A DNA stretch of 64,000 bases from Euptelea pleiosperma (Eukaryota; Streptophyta; Magnoliopsida; Ranunculales; Eupteleaceae). Of the stretch, positions 1 to 11,400 are shown piece after piece (the first letter of the stretch is position 1; each line of letters begins with the position of its first letter). The stretch lies in assembly GCA_035048495.1 (NCBI GenBank), contig CM068546.1:15692435-15756434 (forward strand), read 5' to 3'. A program made the position numbers and the translations under genes. Below the pieces are notes generated by a model. The model was not told the DNA's origin, ran no database searches, and worked only from the letters and a program-made list of their open reading frames with translations.

Positions 1-1729
1 ACTGGTCCAGCTATCTTTGTCTCACCCGTCAGATGAATGGGCAAGTGCACCATAATATCAAAAAAAGCCGGTGGAAAGATCATCTCCAATTTGCAGAGTG
101 TTACTGCAATCTGCGCTTTAAGTTGTTCTAGTTCTTTTACCTTCAACACATTCGAGCATAATTGCCTGAAGAATGTAGACAACTCAATCAACGATGAACA
201 AACATTCTTAGGTAAGATACCACGCACTGCAAGCAGTAGAAATTGTTGCATAAGAACATGGCAATCATGACTCTTCAGCCCTGAGATCTTGCACTGTTTG
301 ACTTGAACACAGCGTGAGAAGTTTGATGAATAATTATCTGGAACCTTGACCTCCTTTAACACTTTACAAAACTTCATTTTTTTCAGTAGTCGACATCGTG
401 TGGCATGCCGGAGGTAGTAAACATTTTCTCCCGTCCGATTTCGGATGAAGTTCTTTCCTTATATGCATTATCTTCATATCTAGATGAGCCTTCAAGTTGT
501 CTTTTGAATCCTCCATGTTCAACAGTGTCCCGATCATATTATCACACACATTCTTCTCAATGTACATAACATCCAAATTGTGCCGCAACAAGAGATCCTT
601 CCAATATGGCAATTCAAAGAAAATACTCATCTTTTTTCAATTCTTTGGTAAATTACAATCATCCCTCTTTCTCTTCCTCCCAGTGATATCTGTATCTACT
701 TGCCAAATGTGATCTACTCGTAATCACATAATTGATCAAGCACATCCCCGCCGGTCAACGGTAAGGACGCATTCCTCGTTTCCGTTTTGCCATCAAACAA
801 TCTCTTATTATGTCAAAATTTATGATCATGTGGAAGAAATCGACGATGTCCCATATAGCATGCTTTACGTCCTTCTACCAATCTAAGCGAACATGTCTCC
901 CTGTGGCAAGAGGGACAAGCAAGTTTCCCTTTAGTACTACATCCTAATAAATTGGTTAATGCAGGGAAGTCGTTAATAGTCCATATCACTCCTGCATGAC
1001 ATCAAAAATTTTGCTTTAAAGAAGCGTCATATACCACAAATCCATCTGTCCATAATTCCTTCAACTCCTCTATCAATGGTTGCAAGTACACGTCAATGTC
1101 GTTCCCGGGAGCTTTAGGACCTGGAATAAGCAATGTCAATATGAAAGACGTCTGCTTCATACACATCTACGGAGGCAAATTGTATGGAATAAGAACTACA
1201 AGCCACGTGTTGTGCGGAGCGCTCGTATAACTAAAGGGGGTGAAGCCATCACTCCTTACCCCAAGTCGAATTTCCTCGGTTCAGAATCGAATAACATGTA
1301 TTGCATGTCCAAAGTTTCCCATGTCTTAGAGTCTGCCGGATGTCTCAACACACCATCCTTCGTACGACCCTCAGCATGCCATCTCATTTGCTTGGGTGTT
1401 TTTGAACACATAAATAACCTCTGAAGTCGCGATTTCAACGGAAAATAACTCAAAATCTTTGCAGGTATTTTGGTACCCTCTGCAGACGAACTAGAAGCTT
1501 CTTCGACAGACTGGCGTGTAACTGATTTCCACATTGATGCATCACATACGACACATTCATTTGCATTCTCATGCTTCTTCTAGTATAGCATGCAGTCATT
1601 CGGACACGCATCTATCTTCTTGTAATGCAGGCCAAGATCTCGAAGGATCTTTTTTGATTCGTAATGATTCTTTGGCAACTTTTCACCAACAGGCAGTGTC
1701 TCTTTTAATAATTCAAGTAACATGTCGAA
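1..1729 (-). pseudogene. CACTA TNP2-like transposase, central part (degenerate)
   Basis: Minus-strand reading gives recognisable TNP2 blocks in the family's order. From 1729 down there is MLLELLKETLP, then LRDLGLHYKKIDACPNDC. The stretch 1534-1256 holds ILSYFPLKSRLQRLF and MRWHAEGRTKDGVLRHPADS. Near 960-840 a degenerate block recalls the family's Cys-rich CP-CH segment. At 630-364 there is FELPYWKDLLLRHNLDVM followed by IEKNVCDN, and at 100-1 a block resembling the family's FPPAFFD.MVHL segment. Many stops and shifts separate these blocks, so this is a pseudogene. It is the direct continuation of the N-terminal piece at 19044-19631; the SFD residues at the junction occur on both sides because TCGAA was duplicated when the retroelement inserted. 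The C-terminal part is outside the window. The protein normally binds CACTA ends and catalyses excision and insertion; that role is taken from the family. Confidence 0.85.
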
Positions 1730-2665
1730 TGAAAGTAAGGTTTTTCCGTGTCGTTGGTTACGAAAACCCTTGTATTTCAACAATATTTATAAATTCTCCG
1801 AATTGGTTCACTTAATCTGCAAATAAGCAGACTTGCACAGTGGCTCGTGTCGGATATCGTCCGCACTCGGGATTAGTTAGCACAATAAGAAACAAGAATA
1901 ATCAGAAAATGCTCTGAATAAATAGAAGTGTGAGAATGGTGGAGGTTGAGTTAAAATATACTTGAGATTGTTGTTAAAACTATTAGAATGAAAAAAAACA
2001 TAAGAGAAACAAGAATGAAAAAAACACAATAAATGAAAAAAATTAAACTTGAATTTAAAACTTGTTCACTAAACTAAAAACAAATGCTTACAATGCTTGT
2101 TCAAATGCTTTACAACGGAAATAACATTAAACCAAATTAATCTAGAAAGCCATTAAAATATTACCCTATAAAGCATGTAAAGGCAGAGAGGGAAAGAAGA
2201 AAGAGAAATAATGTAGGAAGGTTAGAGAGATGAATTAGAGAGAAGCTTACCATTGAAGAGGTAGATAGTGCAACTCCGATTGGATTGACCTCAATAGGAT
2301 TGAGGATTGTAGCCTTTGATTGTGGCGGATGGAATGGGCAGCAAGGAGACGTTGCTGTTTGACGCTTTGCACCTCGAGGTGGAGGCGTTAATGGTGAGCT
2401 CGCCGGAGAAGAAGGGTGAAGAAGAAAAGAAAGAAAGAAGAAAGAGATAAAGAGAAGGGGGAGGGAACCAACCCAAGAAGGAGAGATCATAGATCTCTTA
2501 TAGACTTTTTTTTTCCTTTTTGCTTGTTGTAAAAATGATGACCGTTGGATCTAGAGAGATCCAATGGTTGGGAATGGGTTAGTTAGATGAGAGAGACTAT
2601 GATAGAAAGATATGGGGCAGAGAAGAATCGGTCAAGTGAGACCAATTCTCTTTTGTTGTTGCAAA

Positions 2666-2790
2666 TGGGCATGGGCATGGGTCATGGGTATGGGCATTGG
2701 TCATTGGCATGGGTCATTGGTCATGGGCATGGGCATGGGTCATGGGTCACGGGTCATGGGCCTCGGTCATGGGCCAGGTCATTGGCCATG
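2666..2790. repeat. CATGGG-type minisatellite in the LTR of element A
   Basis: Short units of the type CATGGG, with variants TCATGGG and TATGGG, repeat irregularly for about 125 bp. The same array occurs in the other LTR of A at about 16850-16869 and again at 18376-18470, where it has been split and partly duplicated by an inserted LTR fragment. Confidence 0.85.
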
Positions 2791-2847
2791 ATAGATAGAG
2801 AGAGAAATAGGAGAGAGGTGAGAGCAAAATACAAAAATAAAAAGTAT

Positions 2848-2914
2848 TGGAGGGTCTTGAACCCTGGTCTTCTTTATTCTCTCTCGTTTGCTCCACCAAT
2901 TAGTCAAACTTATC
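2848..2914 (-). other. tRNA-like module (A-box and B-box-like) in the 3' LTR of A
   Basis: On the minus strand GGTTCAAGACC (2863-2853) matches the Pol III B box and forms a T-arm-like stem with its flanks. Upstream, TTTGACTAATTGGTGGAG resembles a tRNA D arm or A box. The module recurs in the other Athila-like LTRs of the window. It is not an intact tRNA gene, because I see no clean acceptor stem. Confidence 0.55.
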
Positions 2915-3366
2915 ATTTGATGTCAATTGGTGTGGCCTTTAACACCTAAGTCCTTCTCTTGGTCTCCAGCTATTCTTCTCTCTCATAGTCTTTGTTCCGG
3001 CTCTACGATTTTCTAACTTTGCTCGTACATGTCTTCTATCTTTTTATCCTAGCCCGTTGGCTCTTTAAGCTTTGATAGAAGTCTTCTGTGGTTGATCGTG
3101 GGCCCGCCAATCCTCGAGAATCGCCCGATAGGGTCTCTTGCAAATGAAAAAGTGCGTAATGAGATTCAACTAAAATGGTTTGATACTGGACTATCCGAAA
3201 TGCGTATATTTCATGCAAATAGTCGATTTTCATCTAAAAAATGCGTTCTACGCAATAGAAGAAACTCTTACGTGGAAAAGTCGACGAAAAGGCAAGTTTT
3301 ACGTAGGAGAATGCGACATCGCAATAAGGATAATGGCTTAAAATAAGCACTTTTGAGCGAATATCA

Positions 3367-5332
3367 CAACCCCCAACTAGCATATTGCCAATCCTTGGCA
3401 ATTATTGCGAAATAAGTGAGCAAAAGAGGGCTAGGCATAACATGCTAGAAAACTTATTTGCATTACTCAAAAAAAACTCCATTTTGTCAGATTATTTTAA
3501 GGATGCAAGAAATCATTCACAAATTAGAACTAATCAGCAAAATGCAACACTTCTACAAATAGACATTCAAACAAAATATTACTCAGACTCAGTGTGTGTG
3601 TGTGTTTAACATCATCCTTATCTGGCAGTAGAGATATCTGGATCTCCTTAGAGACTCTATGCCTCGACATCAATCCTCACTTGTATACCACTCAGAAGTG
3701 AATTACTCAGAAATGGTTTTATACTTTTCTCTCAAACTATATGTGAGGAGATAATATAAAAACTTGCAAACGTCTCACATATATAGTTCTTGAATGGAGG
3801 GTATAAGTAGATTTAAGAAGATCTCATGATTGGAATGTCATATCACTTAAGAACGTCGGATCAAACTCTATAATCTCTCTTTGCTCCATTCTCCACACTT
3901 GAGGATGGTACAAATCTAGAATCAAATAGGACTTGCATAGGTTGTATTAAGGCTTCGGATAGGTTCAAAAAAGAAGGATATTCTAGTATTTAAAAATTCT
4001 GAGAGGGTATCTCACTATTCTTTGCAACTTTTCCCAGAGGTAATATTTCCTTGACTTTTCTTTTTTTCTTTTTCCAATTTTTGTCTTTTTGACTATTCTT
4101 CAACCTTTCCTTCTTTTTTTTTCTTTCCTTCTTTCTTTCTGATCATGTTTCTTTTCAGCTCGAACCATTTGTTTTCTTTTCTTTTCTTTTTCTTTCTTGG
4201 TTTCTATCTTTTCATGATCATACCAAATACTCTTTGATCCCTCTTAGAAGTAGGTTATCGTATTGAACTCTTTTTTGGGATTGGGTTTTTGGTTGATGGG
4301 TTAACAAGAAAAGGTTTTCATCAACAGGCTCAAAAATGGTTTCTAACGGTATACATGTTAGGGAAGCTAAAAAGTCTGATTGGCTAAAAAGATGGCCTAT
4401 ATCATTTTCTAGGGTTTATACTTTCATCTTTGATGTCTCGAATGGATATAGAGAAGGTTCTTTATGTAATAATCCGAATTTGATGTCGTTCTAAGTTCCT
4501 CGACCAAAGCAAAGGTTAATGAGACCACTCAATGGAAAGATTAGGGGACTAGAAGAATTGTGAGTCATCTTGTGACTCAGAATAATATTATAACCCTCAG
4601 AAATAATAAAAAGCTCAAAAGCTCACTGGGTTAGGTCTCCACAATTGTTCTCCTTGGATCTCTAAATAATCTAAACATCGGATAATTCAGTCGTTGATAT
4701 GTGAACATTTTTACAGAATCTGAGTTTTCAATGAGTTTTCAATCCATTGTAGTAATGTTTGCTTTCAAACTGAATGACAAGCTAACAAGTGATTTTTCAA
4801 AACAAACATCATTTTCAATGAATAAACTTTTCGGAAAGTTTTCACTAATCAAGTCAAGTCATTTTCGAAAATCACATGAAATCATACCCAAAAACACAAG
4901 GTTTCTCTCTCTTTTTTTTCTTTTTTTTATTCTAATTTTTTTTATCAAAATGAAAACACGAGTTTTGGTAAAAACCCACCCCCAACCAAAATATAGCACC
5001 GTCCTCGGTGCTTATGACCGGGACAAAAGATGATGAAAAATTGGTAATGATAATGCAAAGGTTCAAGGAGGATATTACCAAGTCGGCATAAACTTAACAG
5101 TGTGTGGTACCTGATGATTTGAAGAATGAATATACCTGCATGTCCAGAAATATCACAGTAATAACAAATATAGAGACTCATGTACTCTAGGAATACCGGA
5201 ATTGCCTTTTCGAAACCGCTAAGTTTTATGTCTTCAGCCAGACATGACAGGGGTATATCAAGTACCCCCAACTAGGTTAAAACTCATGGAGAGTGAGTGA
5301 ATCTGCAGTCTTCTAAGGTAGAACAGAGACTG
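3367..5332 (-). other. 3' untranslated region and polypurine tract of element A
   Basis: This lies between the gag-derived frame and the 3' LTR in the element's sense. The polypurine tract is the reverse of CAACCCCCAAC at 3367-3377, directly next to the LTR. A small perfect palindrome TTGCCAATCCTTGGCAA lies at about 3385-3401. Other landmarks shared with E2 and C are a second G-run (near 4975-4985) and the block around 5130-5280. A TG dinucleotide run is at about 3591-3606. No long reading frame with recognisable similarity is present, so I see no env-like gene. Confidence 0.7.
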
Positions 5333-7063
5333 TTATCCTATCCCTTGTCTAGGTATACCTGTATAGAACAGGTCTTTCTTAGTGTAAACTGAGAGAAGGA
5401 TAGTAAGTGCTCTTTGCAGACCCGCAAAAACATGTAGTTCAGTTGGGAGGGATCGAAGCTTCTCAGTAAAGACTGAGATGAGAGCAGTAGTGCGTTCTCT
5501 GGCAATGGTTAGCAGAGCCGCAAACTCATTGAGTTTAGCGAAAATGTATCTGAATGGAGCAGACTCCTGTAGATCAGTAATAGCATAATTGTCTGACTCC
5601 AAGATGAAGTCAGGCGCAAAGTGTTCTTCACACTGGGAGAGTTTTTCCTCGGGAGAGTCCTAGATTAGATTCTCTACGGCACACTGTTTATTGACAACAT
5701 CGACGTATGGTGGCGGGTCAAAACTATGGACCTTTTCCTCGAGGTTTCTTAATGTGAGAGGGATGTTCCAATCCATGCATTCAATGTTTTTATCCTCGGT
5801 GGGGAACGGTAGGTCCTAGACAGGTAGAATCCCATTTTCTAGATATTGCTCAATGGTAGGAATATATGCATCTAGTACTGATGTAGAATCATCAGAGATA
5901 GAGATGGATATGGGTATCTCTGTGCTCAGTGCAGAAGTAGCTGTCTGTAAGGGCACCATAGATGGAAACATGGGTTCATCACGATTGTTGCACAATCCTA
6001 GGGTGGTGGGGATGGGTAAGTCTAGGCCAATTTGGGATCCTATAGTCAAGACGCAGCTCAATGTTATGAATAACTTCTTCAGAGTCCTAGATAGAAATAA
6101 CAGAGGTAGATGATTCCTCTAAGCTAAGTTCAGAAGTCGGTGCTTTGAAGGACACCGAAGATGGAGACTCTGGCTCATCAATATTGTAGTCCGATCATTT
6201 GTTTGTAGCAACCTCAATTTCCTCTTGTAAAGTCTGGTACTGGGTCCAGCTGTGCGACTCCTTATTATGGACTGTGGCCAGGGTATTCCTCTTTAGATAA
6301 GCCATAGGTTGGCTAGTAAAGTTGACTTCCTCTCTCTTAGATTCTAACTCACCTAGACGGTGTTCCAAGCTCTTCATGGAGTGCTGTTGTTGGATGATGT
6401 ATTGCGAGAGGAGTTCTTCTAGACTAGGTTTAGTAGCAAACTGTGGCGGTTCAGCTAAAGGAAGCTGAGGTGCCAACTCTTGAATGTAGTCCGACTGAGT
6501 ATGAAAGTTATATGATGGATGTGAGTCTGGGACTATCTGCTGACTTTGAAAATCCTGCGGGGTCCATTGTTGACCAAAATATTCAGTCTGTGGATCTGGC
6601 TGGTACTGCGACTGCGAGTACTGGCCATCATATTGTCCACAGGGTTGGTGAAACCCGGAATGATACATATCCTGTTGCAGATTCTGCTGGGAAAAAGACT
6701 GTTGTTCCCGTCCAAAGTTATCGTGACTTCCATTGTCCGGATAATACATGTTATTATATGAGGTCTGCAGCGCTGGTTCTAATTTACTAAAATTATAGAC
6801 CTCTTATTGGACATGAGGGAAATATCCCACAGATGTGGAGTGATAAACATGCTTCTGGACCGCAACGTCAAGGGCGGAAACTAATTTTGTCAAATCTATA
6901 AGTAGGGATTTTAGCACTGGATCGCCATGTGCTTCATGTCCCATCGAACTCTATGAGACTGGAGTGTAATGACGATACTCAGGATTGGTATACCATTGCT
7001 CGGAGTTATCGCCTCTTTAAAGAAATTGTTGTAGGTCTCGAATAGAGGCCATTCAACAGCCAT
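5333..7063 (-). pseudogene. gag-derived reading frame of element A, capsid-less and broken
   Basis: The start is taken at 7063 (MAVEWPLFET on the minus strand) because E2 (MAVERPLIET) and C (MADERPLYET) begin alike. The frame then jumps directly to a region equivalent to the end of the E2 capsid domain, so the capsid is missing. A continuous piece at 6749-6195 is rich in Gln, Tyr and Ser and includes LEELLSQYI with a helical Q/E-rich segment. Further pieces at 6061-5816 and 5602-5333 match the middle and end of the element C protein, including the block FAALL...SVFTEKLRSLP and the terminus YTGIPRQGIG. Frameshifts and stops separate the pieces. Function is unknown; by position and ancestry it is a gag remnant. 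The same architecture in C suggests that both inherited one internal deletion. Confidence 0.75.
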
Positions 7064-8451
7064 TAGAGAGATGTGAGTCCCTTAGAGGAGGGAGATAGAT
7101 TAGGTGAAAGAGATCGGTGCGGTAGACTGACTCTCAGATCGAATCAATCTCGGGTTGGATCAAATCCAATTGGGCATATGCTTGTAAAAGCAAGCCCTAA
7201 AGTCAGTAAAAAATCTAAGGACTACGAAACTGAGTGAGCCTAGATGATGCACACAGAGCAACAGATAATCCTATTTCTAAACAATCAGGATAGTATTATG
7301 AATTATCTTGTTTAGTGTAGGGATAGTGTAGATTATGACAGTGGGTGGACCACTGGTTTATCTTCTATTACCCGCCAGACTAACTTTTCACTTTGTAGGT
7401 TCTCACAAGGATACACTCTTCAAAGCAAATCCGCTAGTACTAACTCAAGTTGACTGCAAGATAATCTGAAGCCTAGACAGACGTGCGGCACATCGGCTGA
7501 CTTAAGTACGCCCTAGACTAACCGGATTTGTCAAGCGTGAAAATGAGTTTTCCCAGAAGAAGAGCTAGGGTTGGTTCGTGTTCCTAATCCAACACTAAGC
7601 TAATCCGACAGACAATCAAGGAGGCCACTTACGAGCTCGGTATACTTGAGTAGTAGGGACCTATGGGTGTGTTAGATAACAGGGACCCGCACTCATGGAC
7701 TTAATCGACTTGATCTTTGAAGGGGTCGCTTTATGTAGAGTTTTCCTCGAACACCGATCTAATTGGGCTCTACTTCTTGATTGATTTTAATTTTTGGCTG
7801 TGGTTGCACAAAAGCTGGAATGACGAGGTGAGTGATGAAATCCCACCAGTTTCAAGTTAGAGTTGGGTTTGCTCTTTATGTATTTTATTACGGCCAAACC
7901 AAGCAATTCCGATAAGTTTTGCAAAAGCAAATAAACAATCGGCACAGTGTTTGTACAATGATCACAATCGCACTCAAGGCGAGGTGTAGAAACTTACCTG
8001 CCCGTTGGCTACGCACGGGGTCTCCTCCGTGAGATAGGGAGGGGTATCCAAATGGGCTTGGGCCCGATTCCACCTCTTTGAGCTTTCGCTCCATACTCGG
8101 TAAACGCGATCCGCAATCACGTTAGTCCACAATGGTCTATGGTATGAATTTAGAAGGTATACCGCCTTTGGGGTTTCAAGAAACACGTAATGATTTAGGG
8201 CCGGTATTGTGAATTAGTTCCAATTAGGGTTTGAAATTCAACTTTAGCTATGCCCGAATTAGGTTTCGAAAATATCTACTTTTGAATTACCCGGAGTTGA
8301 AAACCTTCCAAAATGAACAATTAACCAATGGTGAGCTAACTAGAAATAGCAGAATTGAAATCTAACCCTATATAATTTTTATATTTTTTAATTAAGTAAT
8401 TAATCTAGCAGTTATTCTAAAAGGAGAGAAAATAAATCCCTAAGTTATTAC
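7064..8451 (-). other. Leader of element A (part 1), with conserved splice-donor-like site
   Basis: This is the non-coding leader between PBS and gag start, interrupted by the family-2 insertion; the remainder is 15736-15880. On the minus strand it carries AGGTAAGT (around 7992-7999) at the place where E2 and C carry the same sequence. Blocks around 7340-7700 and 7800-7860 also match the leaders of E2 and C. No coding similarity was seen. Confidence 0.6.
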
Positions 8452-11400
8452 AGTAATACCCTGAACTTTCGTTCTAGGGTATTATGATAAATTCACATAA
8501 TAATGAAAACTTAAAACTTTTTCAGACTTATATTATTGTTTTTGTGGTTTAATATCATGTATGAGTGTCACGCCCCGAATTTGGATACCCAGATACGACC
8601 CAAAAATTAGTGGATCGACCCGTACCCGAACCCAGAGGTGATCCATGAATGTCCCCTAGTGGTCCAATTAGGTCAATTAGACTACTAAGGTTCATTCGAA
8701 AACCCACTAAAAAAAAAAACAAGTCCAGATGTAAAAAATAAATAATTCATATAATTCAATCAATCAACTAGATGTAGAGAAAAGGATGTGAGAATATGCT
8801 CTCAATCAAAGGCTTACATGCCTGTGAAAATAAATAACCAATCTATAGAACAGTCAAAATCAAGTCTTCTAAAGTGTGGGATCGACTCTCAAATCCTAGC
8901 CGATCTCTTCGAATGCGTCGGAGTCTTTCTCCTCAAAATCATCTCACGTACTCGACTCCTCAAATCTGAAAAGGGTATCGGTGTAGCACCGTGAGCCGAG
9001 GCCCAGTAATACAACAGTGTGCATGGTATGATATCTTACTATACAAGTTTTTAACCAAGGTATGCATCTCAATCATATAATAAGGATAACCTGAATATGA
9101 GGATGAATGCAAATGAGGAAGGGATGCAAATGCATCTAGTACCCATAACCACATAGGGTCTCCATCTCCTTCCCGCATTGGGAGCGGTCTCATCGACCCA
9201 TCTGCAGGATATAATAACGTCTGGGGCCTTTCACCCTAGGGTACCGAACCCTGATTAATTGATAAAACAAATATAAATGTATATAATATACTTCAACACC
9301 GTTCCCTTATGCACCCCTTATATGAAATGACGTGATGATCATGGTATGACAAAAATATAGTACTAGGGTTACATGGCATAAACACACATGTATTTAACAT
9401 TTAAATAAAAATATAAAATGAACTAATGATCATTAAGAGTAATAATATGGGAATGAATTAGGGTTAACCATGAATAACATGTAACAATCACCGAAGGTCA
9501 CGATCAACACGGATAAATAATATAAGTGGAAATCACAAGATAATCCAACACACCATGGCTGAACCCTATGAGGGATCCATGACACAAGGTCGAACCCTAA
9601 AGAGGGATCCAAGACACTTGGCCGAACCCTATGAGGGATCCAAGATATATGGGTGGGATCCACATGCATACAAGTATAGGTCGAACCATCTAGGTATAAT
9701 AGTCAATAAGACATGACCAAAGATCACAATCAACATCGATGAATAATATAAGTGAAAATCGCAAGAGAATCCAACACGCCATAGCCGAACTCTATGAGGG
9801 ATCCATTACACAAGGTCGAACCCTAAAGAGGGATCCAAGACATATGGGTGGGATCCCCATGCATACAAGTATAGGTCGAACCATCTAGGTATAATAGTCA
9901 ATAAGACATGACCAAAGATCACAATCAACATCGATGAATAATATAAGTGAAAATCGTAAGAGAATCCAACACGCCATGGCCGAACTCTATGAGGGATCCA
10001 TGACACAAGGTCGAACCCTAAAGAGGGATCCAAGACACTTGGCCGAACCCTATGAGAGATCCAAGACACATGGGTAGGATCCTCGTGCATACAAGTATAA
10101 GTCAAACCATCTAGGGTTTAGTCAAACAACAAGGTTAAAACCTTAATAGTTAATAATCATGACCGAACCATGAACAATTAATAGGTTTTTTTACAAAAAA
10201 TATACTGCATTATAAAAATCATAACTAAATAAATATGAATTAGAAAAATATAAACTCAATAGATTTAAAAACTAGATTCACAGAGGTTTTTAGGAAAAAT
10301 AAATAAAAAAATATTCAGATTCAAAATATAGGTCAAAACTCTTAATTAATTGGGCCAGACAAAATCTGAGATTCTGGGTTTTACAGAAAAGTCCCACACA
10401 TTTGAAAAATCATAACTTAATCAATACAAATCAGAAAAATACAAACTTAAATGTTATAAAAACTAGATTTATAGAGATATTTAGAAAAAAAAATAAAAAT
10501 ATTCAGATTAAAATATGGGTCGAAACCCTTAATGAAGTGGGTCAGACAGAATCTAGGATTCTGGGTTTTACAGAAAAGTCTAGCACATTTAAAACATAAT
10601 AATTTAATAAATACAAATCAGAAAAATACAAACTCAAAGGTTTTAGAAACTAAATTGATAGAGGTATCTATGAAAAATAATTAGAAAAATATTTAGGTTA
10701 AAAATATAGATCGAAATCTCAAGTGAAGTGGACCGTGTAAAATCTAGAATTCTGGGTTTTACAGAAAAGTCTAGCACGTTTGAAAAATCATAACTTAATC
10801 AATACAAATCAGAAAAATATAAACGCAAAGGTTCTAGAAACTATATTATAGAGGTATACATGAAAAATAATTAAAAAAATATTTAGGTTAAAAATATAAA
10901 TCGAAATCCCAAGTGAAGTGCACCGTGTAAAATCTGAAATTCTGGGTTATTTTGTAAAGTCCAACAACTTGAAAAAAATCATAACTTAATCGATACAAAT
11001 CAGAAAAATACAAACTAAACAGTTTTGAAAACTAGATTCATAAAGATATTTAGGAAAAATAATTATAAAAATATAACAAAAATGATAAAGAACATAGTCA
11101 TCTGTTATAGGTACAAAATAGACCATGGCTAAACCCATCATGGCGGCCAAAAATAAAGATCAGCCCAATAAGAATAAAGCAAAAAATATTTAAATTAATT
11201 TATAATGAGTATTAATCATTATCTAATGAAAAAAAAAGCACTAACTTGAAGAAGAACAAGTATAGGATGGATCAAGCACACTTACCTCAAGGTTTCTTGA
11301 ACTTTAATAAAAATCAAAAGTTTTTTTCAAATTTGAAAGTCGTCGGATCGTCCTCCCCTCGGGGTATGTTCTTCCATTCAGAGTCCCCGTCAATTCTCCC

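Larger units (their letters stand above)
1730..3366 (-). repeat. 3' LTR of element A
   Basis: It is 1637 bp with ends TGAAAG and ATATCA (sense reading TGATATTCGC to CTTTCA). The matching copy is 15898-19043, which is longer only because of a nested insertion. It contains a CATGGG-type minisatellite (about 2666-2790) and a tRNA-like module (2848-2914). Directly outside on the internal side is a C-rich run that is the polypurine tract in sense. Open frames here, such as Gly/His/Met repeats, are products of the minisatellite and are not genes. Confidence 0.88.

Noticed and set aside
2587..2949. Gly/His/Met-rich protein frame
   Set aside because: It is the translation of the CATGGG minisatellite in the LTR of element A.
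9433..10105. Repeated small frames with the wording SWIPHRVRPS (also at 14647, 22552, 22793, 26424)
   Set aside because: They are produced by the GGATCC-rich repeat block of family-2 LTRs and appear on both strands; there is no conserved start or full-length frame.
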